64,000 bases of DNA from Nocardioides mangrovi (GTDB lineage Bacteria; Actinomycetota; Actinomycetes; Propionibacteriales; Nocardioidaceae), in contig NZ_JAIQZJ010000006.1 of assembly GCF_020073815.1 (NCBI RefSeq), forward strand, positions 273,087 through 337,086, written 5' to 3'. The notes under the pieces are model-generated. The model worked only from the letters and a program-made list of their open reading frames with translations, was not told the DNA's origin and did not search any database. The stretch's first letter is position 1; every line of letters starts with the position of its first letter. Shown one piece after another: positions 40,873 to 49,220 of this stretch. The translations under genes and the position numbers were made by a program.

Positions 40873-41652
40873 ATGTCGACATCGCGTCTCTTCGAGGACC
40901 AGCTCGCCGCCTGGCGTCTCTACCTGCAAACGCCGTGGGCGCGGATCCGCTACGCGACGGTGGCCGAGGTGCTGCGCCGACACGTGGACGAGGTCGCGGC
41001 CGCCCGAACCGTGGGAGATCGGGTCCGGGTGCTCGACGTCGGGGGCGGCGACGGGAGGGACGCCCTGCCGCTGGCCCGCGCCGGGTGCGACGTGACCATC
41101 GTCGACCCCGCGGGCAGCTGGCTCGCCGAGGCGGAGCGCCGGGCCGCAGAGGCCGGCGTCGCGATCCGCACCGTCCAGGGCGGGCTCGACGACCTGCCCG
41201 CAGGGGAGTGGGACCTGGTGCTCTGCCACTTCGTGCTGCGCTACCGGCCCCCCGGGAGCCCGGACGTGGCGGTGCTCGCGGACCGGGTGCGGCCCGGGGG
41301 ACTGCTGTCGGTCGTCGACATCAACCCGGCGGGCCGCGTGCTGCGTGCCCTCGTCTCCTCCGGCCCCGGCGCCGCGCTGACCGAGCTGCATGCCGAGCGG
41401 GCCGAGGTGCAGGTGTTCGGCACCGACGCCCGGAAGGTCGAGGCGGACGACGTACGCACGGAGGCGGAGGCACGCGGGTTGCGGCTCGTCGGACGCTACG
41501 GGCACCGGATCGCCAACGACCTCGTGACCGACGACGACGCCAAGCACGACCCGGACTTCTTCGCCGACCTGCTCACCCTGGAGCTCGAGCTGTGCGACCG
41601 CGAGCCCTACCGACGGCTCGGCGCGGCCTGGCAGCTCGTCCTCACGCGGTGA
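40873..41652 (+). CDS. class I SAM-dependent methyltransferase, CmoM/SmtA-like
   Basis: The 259-residue protein has motif I VLDVGGGDGRDALPLARAG, the acidic end VTIVDPAGSWLAEAERRA and LCHFVLRYR. It resembles the CmoM/SmtA group, some of which modify tRNA wobble uridine; here the substrate is open. ATG 40873 follows a GTG at 40870 that could also start it. No strong ribosome binding site is present. It is divergent from the secreted protein gene. Confidence 0.8.
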   Translation: MSTSRLFEDQLAAWRLYLQTPWARIRYATVAEVLRRHVDEVAAARTVGDRVRVLDVGGGDGRDALPLARAGCDVTIVDPAGSWLAEAERRAAEAGVAIRTVQGGLDDLPAGEWDLVLCHFVLRYRPPGSPDVAVLADRVRPGGLLSVVDINPAGRVLRALVSSGPGAALTELHAERAEVQVFGTDARKVEADDVRTEAEARGLRLVGRYGHRIANDLVTDDDAKHDPDFFADLLTLELELCDREPYRRLGAAWQLVLTR

Positions 41653-41721
41653 CGCACCGCCGCTGATTCTCGGCACCGCGCCGGTCTGTACGACGACAGC
41701 GACTCACGGGAGGCTGACCAC

Positions 41722-42285
41722 GTGCGCAGACTGAGCTATGCGATGAACGTGTCCCTGGACGGCTACATCGCCGCTCCGGGCGACGACCTCGCCTGGAGCG
41801 TGCCGAGCGACGAGCTCTTCCAGTTCTGGTCCGATCGCGTGGGGGAGACGGGCCTGGCGCTCTACGGGCGCCGGCTCTGGGAGGCGATGAGCTCCCACTG
41901 GCCGACCGCGGACGAGCAGCCAGGTGTGACACCGGCGCACGTCGAGTTCGCGCAGCGGTGGCGGGCCATGCCGAAGGTGGTGTTCTCCTCGACGATCGAC
42001 GCCGTGGACTGGAACGCTCGGCTGGTCACCGGCGACGCCGTCACCGAGATCGCCCGGCTCAAGGCCGAGGACGGCGGCCCGATGGACATCGGTGCCGCGA
42101 CGCTCGCCGCAGCGGCGATGCAGGCCGGGCTGGTCGACGAGTACGTCGTGGTCACCCATCCGGTGCTGGTCGGCGGCGGCACGTCGTACTTCACGGCCCT
42201 CGACGGCCCGGTGCCGCTCCGGCTGGTCGAGACCCGGACGTTCCCCGGTGGGGTGGTGCTGCATCGGTACGAGACCGAGCGCTGA
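41722..42285 (+). CDS. dihydrofolate reductase-like (RibD C-terminal) protein
   Basis: The 187-residue protein has the DHFR/RibD-C fold: the N-terminal LSYAMNVSLDGYIAAPGDD, then GLALYGRRLWEAM, IGAATLAAAAMQAGLVDEYVV and the late THPVLVGGGTSYF. These stand-alone actinobacterial proteins are usually not housekeeping DHFR; an NADPH-linked reduction of a pterin-like or unknown compound is likely. The gene lies upstream of the sugar locus but has no obvious tie to it. Confidence 0.82.
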   Translation: MRRLSYAMNVSLDGYIAAPGDDLAWSVPSDELFQFWSDRVGETGLALYGRRLWEAMSSHWPTADEQPGVTPAHVEFAQRWRAMPKVVFSSTIDAVDWNARLVTGDAVTEIARLKAEDGGPMDIGAATLAAAAMQAGLVDEYVVVTHPVLVGGGTSYFTALDGPVPLRLVETRTFPGGVVLHRYETER

Positions 42286-42322
42286 CCGCCCGGTCGCCGC
42301 CGACGGGCCTGGCGAGCGCCGT

Positions 42323-42341
42323 ATGTTCGCGTCCCGAACAT
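42323..42341 (+). promoter_or_regulatory. ROK operator ATGTTCG-N5-CGAACAT before the repressor gene
   Basis: A perfect 7-base inverted repeat with a 5-base spacer lies 27 bases before the ROK start and reaches into the -35 region of its leaderless promoter (-10 TAGGGT at 42357-42362). The same repeat with one changed base lies at 43733-43751. Two copies flanking the regulator gene point to autoregulation plus control of the transport operon. Confidence 0.75.
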
Positions 42342-42356
42342 GAGCGCGTCGACTGC

Positions 42357-42362
42357 TAGGGT
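42357..42362 (+). promoter_or_regulatory. -10 element of the leaderless ROK repressor gene
   Basis: TAGGGT ends 6 bases before ATG 42369, with no ribosome binding site between. Confidence 0.5.
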
Positions 42363-42368
42363 CCGACC

Positions 42369-43562
42369 ATGACCACCGGGGCGACGACGACCGGCGCGCG
42401 CCTCGCGGGGACCACCGAGCAGCTCCGTCGCGCCAACCTGTCGCGGACGCTCGAGGTGCTGCACCAACGCGGGCCGACGAGCCGCTCGGACCTGACCCGG
42501 ACGCTCGGTCTGAGCCGGTCGACGATGGCCGCTGTCGTGGCCGACCTCGAGGCGCTCGGCCTGGTCACCGAGACCCAGCCTGCCGCCACGTCGCGCGCCG
42601 GCCGGCCGAGCGGGTTGGTGCGACCCGCCGACGACGTGGTGGCGATCGCGGTCAACCCGGAGGTCGACGCCGTCCACGTCGGGGTGGTCGGCCTCCACGG
42701 CCGCGTCCTCGAGCACACGCGCATCGAGGTCCCCGACACCCGGATGTCCACCATCGTCCCGCTCGCGACCGCCGCGATCCGCGGGATGCTCGCCGACGAC
42801 CCACCCCGCTACCGCGTGGTCGGCATCGGCCTGGCGATCCCCGGACAGGTGCGGATCTCCGACGGCGTCATCCGCCAGGCCACCCACCTCGGCTGGACCG
42901 AGGAGCCGATCGCCGACCTGTTCGTCGAGGCGACCGGCCTGCGCACCTGGGCGGCCAACGCGGCGACCCTCGCCATGCGGGCCGAGAGCCAGTTCGGAGC
43001 GGGGCAGGGCGTGCAGGACCTCGTCTACTTCATCGGCGGCGCCAGCGGCATCGGCGGCGGGGCGATCGTCGGGGGCCGCCTGCTGACCGGCGACGGTGGC
43101 TACGCCGGCGAGTTCGGCCACACGGTCGTGCGGCCCGACGGGCGGGCCTGCCACTGCGGCGGCACCGGCTGCCTGGAGGCCGAGGTCGACCAGGCCACCC
43201 TGCTGCGGGCGGTCGGGCTGGAGGCGGCGCAGGCCGACGAGCTGCCGGCACGCCTGGTCGCGAGCGACGACCCGGCCGTCGCGGACCTCGTCGAGGAGAA
43301 GTCGTCACTGCTGGCCATCGCCGTCCGCAACGCGCTCAACACGCTCAACCCCGAGGCCGTCGTGCTGTCGGGCTTCCTCGCCGCGCTGCACCGCGCCTCC
43401 GGCCGCGACCTCACCGCCGGCGCCGTGGCCTCCGCCCGCGAGCGGGTCGAGCTGCGGGACGCCGCCCTGGGCGTGGAGCAGCTGATGATCGGCGCCGGCG
43501 AGCTCGTCTTCGGCGAGCTGCTGCGGGACCCGGTCCTGCTGGCGACCCCTGTGCTCGCCTGA
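42369..43562 (+). CDS. ROK-family transcriptional repressor of the sugar operon
   Basis: The 397-residue protein has an N-terminal winged helix (TSRSDLTRTLGLSRSTMAAVV, residues about 37-60) and a sugar-kinase-like ROK domain. That domain has the glycine-rich FIGGASGIGGGAIVGG and the zinc motif CHCGGTGCLE. ROK repressors release DNA when they bind a sugar or sugar phosphate. The gene is followed by an ABC importer and two glycosidases, and the same inverted repeat lies before it and before the importer, so it very likely controls both. The inducer is probably a xyloglucan-derived sugar; this is inference. Confidence 0.92.
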   Translation: MTTGATTTGARLAGTTEQLRRANLSRTLEVLHQRGPTSRSDLTRTLGLSRSTMAAVVADLEALGLVTETQPAATSRAGRPSGLVRPADDVVAIAVNPEVDAVHVGVVGLHGRVLEHTRIEVPDTRMSTIVPLATAAIRGMLADDPPRYRVVGIGLAIPGQVRISDGVIRQATHLGWTEEPIADLFVEATGLRTWAANAATLAMRAESQFGAGQGVQDLVYFIGGASGIGGGAIVGGRLLTGDGGYAGEFGHTVVRPDGRACHCGGTGCLEAEVDQATLLRAVGLEAAQADELPARLVASDDPAVADLVEEKSSLLAIAVRNALNTLNPEAVVLSGFLAALHRASGRDLTAGAVASARERVELRDAALGVEQLMIGAGELVFGELLRDPVLLATPVLA

Positions 43563-43708
43563 CGCCTCCCGGTCCTCGACCGGCGCGAGCAGCCGGTCCC
43601 GACGCGCCCATGAGAGGCCTGCGGGCCGGGCTTCCGGCGCCCCCTGGACCGGCCCTGAACGCGGGGTGACGGCGCGGCGAGGCCGCCCGAACTCGCCGTC
43701 GATGTGAC

Positions 43709-43737
43709 TTGCGTTACGCGCTCGCTCCACTTATGTT
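43709..43737 (+). promoter_or_regulatory. promoter of the sugar uptake/glycosidase operon
   Basis: TTGCGT at 43709-43714 and TATGTT at 43732-43737 are exactly 17 bases apart. The operator starts at 43733 inside the -10, so bound repressor would shut RNA polymerase out. Confidence 0.7.
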
Positions 43738-43751
43738 CGGGTCGCCAACAT
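43733..43751 (+). promoter_or_regulatory. ROK operator ATGTTCG-N5-CCAACAT over the operon -10
   Basis: Same length, spacing and sequence as the repeat at 42323-42341 except for one base in the right arm (CCAACAT for CGAACAT). It overlaps the -10 element TATGTT. Confidence 0.75.
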
Positions 43752-43798
43752 ATCCGGAGCACGCAGCTGGGCGCGCTCCCACTCGAGGAGGTTCGCTC

Positions 43799-45124
43799 AT
43801 GCGCAGTGCGCGTCTCGCGTCCGTCGTCGCCCTCTCCGTCGGTGCCCTGGTGCTGACGGCCTGCGGCGGCTCGGACTCCGGCGGTTCGAACGACGAGGTC
43901 AGCACCACGGTCGACGGCAAGGGTCGGACCCTGACCCTGTGGGACTACGAGTCCGACACCAGTGCGATGGGCATCGCCTGGCAGGCCGCGATCAAGAAGT
44001 TCGAGGAGGAGACCGGCGCCACGGTGAAGTTCGAGCCGAAGGCGTTCGAGCAGATCCGGACGACCGCGAGCCAGGTGCTCAACTCCGACAAGGCGCCTGA
44101 CGTCATGGAGTACAACAAGGGCAACGCGACCGCGGGGCTCCTCGCCAGCCAGGGGCTGCTGACCAACCTCGACGACGCGGTGTCGACCTTCGGGTGGGAC
44201 GACAAGCTCGCGCCGAGCCTGCAGACCACCGCGAAGTACGACGAGAAGGGCGTCATGGGGTCGGGTAGCTACTACGGCATCCCGAACTACGGCGAGTACG
44301 TCGAGTTCTACTACAACCAGGATCTCTTCGATCAGTACCACGTGAAGGTGCCGACGACCCTCGACGAGCTCGAGGACGCGATGGCGACGTTCAAGCAGGC
44401 CGGCGTCACCCCGCTCGCCGAGTCCGCTGCCGAGTACCCGCTCGGCCAGCTGTGGTTCCAGCTCGCGCTCTCGAAGGCCGACCGTGACTGGGTCACGGCG
44501 TACCAGACCTACACCGACCCGGTCGACTTCTCCGGTCCCGAGATCAGCTACGCCACCCAGACCATCAAGGACTGGCAGGACAAGGGCTACATCTCCGACG
44601 ACGCGACCGGCATGAAGGCCGAGGACGCCGGGGTCAGCTTCATCAACGGCAAGGCCCCGATGTTCTTCTCCGGCAGCTGGTGGTACGGCCGCTTCGTCGA
44701 CGAGATGAAGGACAAGTGGTCCACGTTCCTGTTCCCGGGATCGACGATGTCGCCGGGATCCTCCGGCAACATCTGGGTCGTCCCGACCAACGCCGAGAAC
44801 AAGGACCTCGCGTACAAGTTCATCGACATCACGATGAGCCCGGAGATCCAGAGCCTCATGGGCAACAACGGCGGCCTCCCGGTCGCGGCCGACGCCTCGT
44901 CGATCACCGACGCGAAGAGCAAGGAGCTCATCGCGAACTTCAACACGCTGACCGAGCGCGACGGGCTGGGCTTCTACCCCGACTGGCCGACGCCCACCTT
45001 CTACGACCAGATCAACGCCGGCCTCCAGGAGCTCCTCAACGGGACGAAGTCGGCCGACGAGGTCGACGACGAGCTCGGCTCGGAGTACGCCGACGGCGTG
45101 GACCAGATCACCAGCGGCTTCTGA
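43799..45124 (+). CDS. sugar-binding lipoprotein of a CUT1-type ABC importer
   Basis: This 441-residue family 1 solute-binding protein has a lipoprotein signal (LVLTAC, C22) followed by a Gly/Ser linker and TLTLWDYESDTSAMGIAWQA. The later FINGKAPMFFSGSWWYGRF is typical of oligosaccharide binders. It is anchored outside the membrane and feeds the two permeases behind it. Enzymes at the end of the operon suggest xylosylated glucose oligomers as ligand. GAGGAGG lies about 7 bases before the ATG. Confidence 0.93.
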   Translation: MRSARLASVVALSVGALVLTACGGSDSGGSNDEVSTTVDGKGRTLTLWDYESDTSAMGIAWQAAIKKFEEETGATVKFEPKAFEQIRTTASQVLNSDKAPDVMEYNKGNATAGLLASQGLLTNLDDAVSTFGWDDKLAPSLQTTAKYDEKGVMGSGSYYGIPNYGEYVEFYYNQDLFDQYHVKVPTTLDELEDAMATFKQAGVTPLAESAAEYPLGQLWFQLALSKADRDWVTAYQTYTDPVDFSGPEISYATQTIKDWQDKGYISDDATGMKAEDAGVSFINGKAPMFFSGSWWYGRFVDEMKDKWSTFLFPGSTMSPGSSGNIWVVPTNAENKDLAYKFIDITMSPEIQSLMGNNGGLPVAADASSITDAKSKELIANFNTLTERDGLGFYPDWPTPTFYDQINAGLQELLNGTKSADEVDDELGSEYADGVDQITSGF

Positions 45125-45149
45125 CCGCTCCGCGACGGGAAGGATGACG

Positions 45150-46091
45150 ATGGCTGTGACCGTGTCCACGAGACGGACCGGGCGACGGGGGAACGCCCCC
45201 CGGCGCCGGTCGCTCGGCTACTGGCCCTACCTCCTGCCGGGGGCCGTGCTGGTCGCGGCCATCGTCGTCCTTCCGCTGGTCCAGAACGTCTACTACAGCT
45301 TCACGTTCTACCGGGGGATCCGGCCGCCCGAGTGGATCGGCCTGGCCAACTGGCAGCACCTGATGCACGACGACCGCTTCTGGCAGTCCTTCACCCACAG
45401 CATCGCGATGATCGTGGCGATGGTGGTGGTACCGACGCTGCTCGGGCTGCTGCTCGCGGCGATCCTCTTCGACGTCGTCGGCAAGAAGTTCGGCGGCCGG
45501 GTGGCGAGCCTGCTGCGGGCGATGTTCTACGTGCCGCAGATCATCCCGATCGTGGTCGCCTCGATCGTCATCGGCTGGATCGCGCGGCCCGAGGACGGCG
45601 CGCTCAACGAGGTGCTCGGAGCGGTCGGGCTCGATGGTCTCCAGCAGAACTGGCTGGGTGACCCGCACTTCGCCCTCCCGACGATCATGACGGTGCTCAT
45701 CTGGGTGCAGATCGGCTACCCGGTGGTGATCTTCATGGCGGCGCTGCAGCGCGTGGACCCCGAGCTCTACGAGGCGGCCGAGCTGGACGGAGCCAACTGG
45801 TGGCACCGCTTCCGGGCGATCACGCTGGCGGTGATCCGCCCGGAGATCTTCGTCGTCGTGCTCACCTGCACCATCGCGGCACTCAAGGTCTTCGCGCCGG
45901 TCTACGCCCTCACGCGGGGCGGCCCGGGGACCTCGACGATCGTGCCCAGCTACTACTCCTACAGCGAGTTCTTCCAGAGCCAGCAGGTCGGGTACGGCGC
46001 CGCCGTCTCGACCGCGCTGACCGTGGTGATCGTCGTGGTCGCGGTCGGCTTCCTGATCCTGCAGCGCTTCGTCGAGCGACGGGAGGCGTGA
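45150..46091 (+). CDS. ABC sugar importer permease, first subunit (MalF type)
   Basis: The 313-residue protein has six transmembrane helices and the EAA loop YEAAELDGANWWHRFRAIT that contacts the ATPase. A positively charged N-terminus (TRRTGRRGNAPRRR) faces the cytoplasm. The ATG at 45150 is six bases from GGGAAGG; an in-frame ATG at 45144 directly abuts that site and is less likely. It belongs to the operon starting at 43799. Confidence 0.93.
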   Translation: MAVTVSTRRTGRRGNAPRRRSLGYWPYLLPGAVLVAAIVVLPLVQNVYYSFTFYRGIRPPEWIGLANWQHLMHDDRFWQSFTHSIAMIVAMVVVPTLLGLLLAAILFDVVGKKFGGRVASLLRAMFYVPQIIPIVVASIVIGWIARPEDGALNEVLGAVGLDGLQQNWLGDPHFALPTIMTVLIWVQIGYPVVIFMAALQRVDPELYEAAELDGANWWHRFRAITLAVIRPEIFVVVLTCTIAALKVFAPVYALTRGGPGTSTIVPSYYSYSEFFQSQQVGYGAAVSTALTVVIVVVAVGFLILQRFVERREA

Positions 46092-46093
46092 CG

Positions 46094-46921
46094 ATGTCGA
46101 GACGCACCGCCTGGGACTGGGTGCTCCTGGCACTCGCCGGTCTGGCCGCGCTGATCGTGGTCCTCCCGCTACTCCTCCTGCTGCTGAACTCGTTCAAGAC
46201 CCCCGACGACTACAACAACGGCGGGCCGCTTCAGGTCCCGACCCACCTGAGCTTCCACGGCATCCAGGCGTTCTGGACGCGCGTCGACTTCCCGCAGAAG
46301 CTGTGGAACAGCATCTTCATCTCCGGGACCGTGGCCGTCCTCGCGGTCGTGGTGTCGGTGCTGAACGCCTATGCGCTCGGCATCGGACGGGTCCGCGGGC
46401 GATTCCCGCTCCTGCTGGTCTTCCTGCTCGCGAACATGCTGCCGCAGGAGGCGCTGCTCTATCCGCTCTACAACCTCTTCAAGAACGTCGGCCTCTACGA
46501 CAGCCAGTGGTCGGTGATCATCATCTTCACCGCGATCCAGAGCGCGTTCGGGACCTACCTGCTCGCCAGCGTCTACGGGACGTTCCCCCGTGAGCTGCTC
46601 GAGGCGGCGTCGATCGACGGGGCGGGCCGGTGGCGCACGCTGTGGCGCGTCGTCGTGCCCGTGTCGTGGCAGACGCTCTCGGTACTGCTGATCTTCTTCT
46701 TCATCTGGACGTGGAACGAGTTCCTCATCCCCGTCACGTTCCTGATCAGCAACGACAAGCAGACCGTCCCGCTCGCGGTCGCCAGCCTCCAGGGCGACCG
46801 ACTCATGGACGTCACCACCACGAGCGCCTCGGCGCTGCTCGGACTGATCCCGACGCTCGTCTTCTTCCTCCTCTTCCAGCGCACCTTGACGCGCGGCGTC
46901 ACGGCTGGCGCCATCAAGTGA
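46094..46921 (+). CDS. ABC sugar importer permease, second subunit (MalG type)
   Basis: The 275-residue protein has six transmembrane helices and the EAA loop LLEAASIDGAGRWRTLWRVVVP. It pairs with the permease just upstream. ATG 46094 has GGGAGG seven bases before it; a GTG at 46088 overlaps the previous stop. No ATP-binding subunit follows, as in many actinobacterial CUT1 importers, which share one general ATPase (MsiK type) encoded elsewhere. Confidence 0.93.
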   Translation: MSRRTAWDWVLLALAGLAALIVVLPLLLLLLNSFKTPDDYNNGGPLQVPTHLSFHGIQAFWTRVDFPQKLWNSIFISGTVAVLAVVVSVLNAYALGIGRVRGRFPLLLVFLLANMLPQEALLYPLYNLFKNVGLYDSQWSVIIIFTAIQSAFGTYLLASVYGTFPRELLEAASIDGAGRWRTLWRVVVPVSWQTLSVLLIFFFIWTWNEFLIPVTFLISNDKQTVPLAVASLQGDRLMDVTTTSASALLGLIPTLVFFLLFQRTLTRGVTAGAIK

Positions 46922-46967
46922 CGGCCCGGATGACGGCCCGACCCCCGACCTCCTCGGAAGGATCATC

Positions 46968-49220
46968 GTGAAGTTCACCGACGGCTACTGGCAGCTCCGT
47001 CCCGACGTGAGCGTCCTCTACGCCCAGGAGGCGTACGACGTGGAGGTGGTGGCCGACACGCTGGTCGTCACCGCCCCGACCAAGGTGATCGCCACCCGCG
47101 GCGACACCCTCAACCGCCCGGCGCTCACCGTGACGCTCAGCTCGCCGCTCGAGGGCGTGATCGGCGTCAGGATCGAGCACTTCCGTGGCGGACCGGCGCC
47201 GCGAGGCTTCGACCTCCTCGGCGCCGAGAGCGGCGTGGCCAAGGTCGAGGCCGACGGTTCCGGGGGAGTGGTGCGCAGCGGCCCGCTCGCGGCGCGGGTC
47301 TCGGCCGGCGCGCCGTGGCGGCTCGACTTCGAGGCCGACGGGCAACGACTCACCGGTAGTGGCCACCGTTCCGTCGGCTACGCCCGGACGCCGTCCGGCG
47401 CCCACGTGCACGAGCAGCTCGACCTGGGGGTCGGTGAGCTGGTCTACGGACTGGGGGAGCGGTTCGGGCCGCTGGTGAAGAACGGTCAGACCGTCGACAT
47501 CTGGAACGCCGACGGTGGCACCTCGAGCGAGCAGGCCTACAAGAACGTGCCGTTCTACCTGACCAACCGTGGGTACGGCGTCCTGGTCAACCACGCGGGT
47601 CGCGTCTCGTACGAGGTCGGCAGCGAGGTCGTCGAGCGGGTGCAGTTCTCGGTGCCGGGGGAGAGCCTGGAGTACTTCGTCGTCTACGGCCCGACGCCGG
47701 CCGAGATCCTCGAGCGCTACACCGCGTTGGTCGGCCGCCCGGCCGAGGTTCCGGCGTGGAGCTACGGCCTCTGGCTGTCGACCAGCTTCACGACGGACTA
47801 CGACGAGGAGACGGTCAACGGCTTCATCCGCGCGATGGCCGACCGTCGGCTGCCGCTGTCGGTCTTCCACTTCGACTGCTTCTGGATGCGGGAGCTCAAC
47901 TGGTGCGACTTCGAGTGGGATCCGCGCACCTTCCCGGATCCGGACGGCATGCTGCGCCGGCTGCACGAGGAGCAGGGGGTGCGGGTCTGCGTCTGGATCA
48001 ACCCCTACATCGCACAGCGCTCACCGCTCTTCGACGAGGCGGCCGCGGCCGGCTTCCTGGTTCGACGCCCCGACGGATCCGTCTGGCAGTGGGACCTGTG
48101 GCAGGCCGGGATGGGCCTGGTCGACTTCACCCGGCCGGAGGCCACGGCCTGGTTCCAGGACAAGCTCCGCCGCCTTCTCCGGCAGGGCGTCGACTGCTTC
48201 AAGACCGACTTCGGGGAGCGGATCCCCACCGACGTCGTCTACCACGACGGCTCGGACCCGGAGCAGATGCACAACTGGTACACCCAGCTCTACAACCAGG
48301 CCGTGCACGACGTGCTGGTCGAGGAGCGCGGTGAGGGCGACGCGATGGTCTTCGCGCGCTCGGCGACCGTCGGCGGCCAGCGCCTGCCGGTCCACTGGGG
48401 AGGGGACTCGACCTCGACGTACGAGTCGATGGCCGAGACGCTGCGCGGCGGGCTCTCCCTGGCGATGAGCGGGTTCGGGTTCTGGAGCCACGACATCGGC
48501 GGCTTCGAGGGCACCCCGGACGCCGACGTCTTCAAGCGCTGGTCGGCCTTCGGGCTGCTCTCCAGCCACTCGCGCTTCCACGGCAGCAACAGCTACCGGG
48601 TGCCGTGGGTCTTCGACACCGACCCGGACACCGGGGACGTCGACGAGGGCCCGGAGAGCGCGGTCGCCGTGGTGCGCCGCTTCACCCAGCTCAAGCTCAC
48701 GCTGATGCCCTACCTGCTCGGTCTCGGGCGGGTGGCCGGCGAGCGCGGCACACCGGTCATGCGACCGCTGGCGCTGGAGTTCCCCGACGACCTCGGCGCC
48801 TCGTACGTCGACCGGCAGTACCTCCTCGGCCCCGACCTGCTGGTGGCGCCGGTCTTCACCGCCGACGGCCAGGTCGACGTCTACCTGCCGTCCGGCACCT
48901 GGACCGACTGGTGGACCGGTGAGGTGGTCGAGGGCGGTGGCTGGCGTCGCGAGCGGCACGCGCTGGACTCGCTGCCCCTCTACGTGCGCGGCGGTGCCGT
49001 GCTCCCGATCGGGGCGCGCACCGATCGACCGGACTACGACTACCGCGACGGGCTCGAGCTGCGCGTCTTCCCGGGCCTGACGCCGGGGGAGCAGCGCACG
49101 ATCGAGGTCGTGGTGCCCACCGGCGAGGTCGCGCGCTACCGGATCCGGATCGAGGCGGACGGGCAGGCGGTCCTCGCCGAGGGCTCGGCGCCGGCGCTGG
49201 TCACGCAGGTCGGTCGATGA
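46968..49220 (+). CDS. yicI: alpha-xylosidase, glycoside hydrolase family 31 (YicI-like)
   Basis: This 750-residue GH31 enzyme removes alpha-1,6-linked xylose from xyloglucan oligosaccharides and isoprimeverose. The catalytic nucleophile is D414 in CFKTDFGERIP, the alpha-xylosidase form of the GH31 motif, and the acid/base is D480 in HWGGDSTS. FHFDCFWMRELNWCDFEWD also matches the YicI group. There is no signal peptide, so it acts on imported sugars in the cytoplasm. The start is GTG with GGAAGGA upstream. The GH1 gene overlaps it by four bases. Confidence 0.94.
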   Translation: MKFTDGYWQLRPDVSVLYAQEAYDVEVVADTLVVTAPTKVIATRGDTLNRPALTVTLSSPLEGVIGVRIEHFRGGPAPRGFDLLGAESGVAKVEADGSGGVVRSGPLAARVSAGAPWRLDFEADGQRLTGSGHRSVGYARTPSGAHVHEQLDLGVGELVYGLGERFGPLVKNGQTVDIWNADGGTSSEQAYKNVPFYLTNRGYGVLVNHAGRVSYEVGSEVVERVQFSVPGESLEYFVVYGPTPAEILERYTALVGRPAEVPAWSYGLWLSTSFTTDYDEETVNGFIRAMADRRLPLSVFHFDCFWMRELNWCDFEWDPRTFPDPDGMLRRLHEEQGVRVCVWINPYIAQRSPLFDEAAAAGFLVRRPDGSVWQWDLWQAGMGLVDFTRPEATAWFQDKLRRLLRQGVDCFKTDFGERIPTDVVYHDGSDPEQMHNWYTQLYNQAVHDVLVEERGEGDAMVFARSATVGGQRLPVHWGGDSTSTYESMAETLRGGLSLAMSGFGFWSHDIGGFEGTPDADVFKRWSAFGLLSSHSRFHGSNSYRVPWVFDTDPDTGDVDEGPESAVAVVRRFTQLKLTLMPYLLGLGRVAGERGTPVMRPLALEFPDDLGASYVDRQYLLGPDLLVAPVFTADGQVDVYLPSGTWTDWWTGEVVEGGGWRRERHALDSLPLYVRGGAVLPIGARTDRPDYDYRDGLELRVFPGLTPGEQRTIEVVVPTGEVARYRIRIEADGQAVLAEGSAPALVTQVGR

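Larger units (their letters stand above)
43563..43798. other. regulatory gap between repressor and transport operon
   Basis: This 236-base gap has no gene. It holds the importer promoter (43709-43737), the operator over its -10 (43733-43751) and a GAGGAGG ribosome binding site at about 43785-43791. The upstream 140 bases show no clear terminator. Confidence 0.6.
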
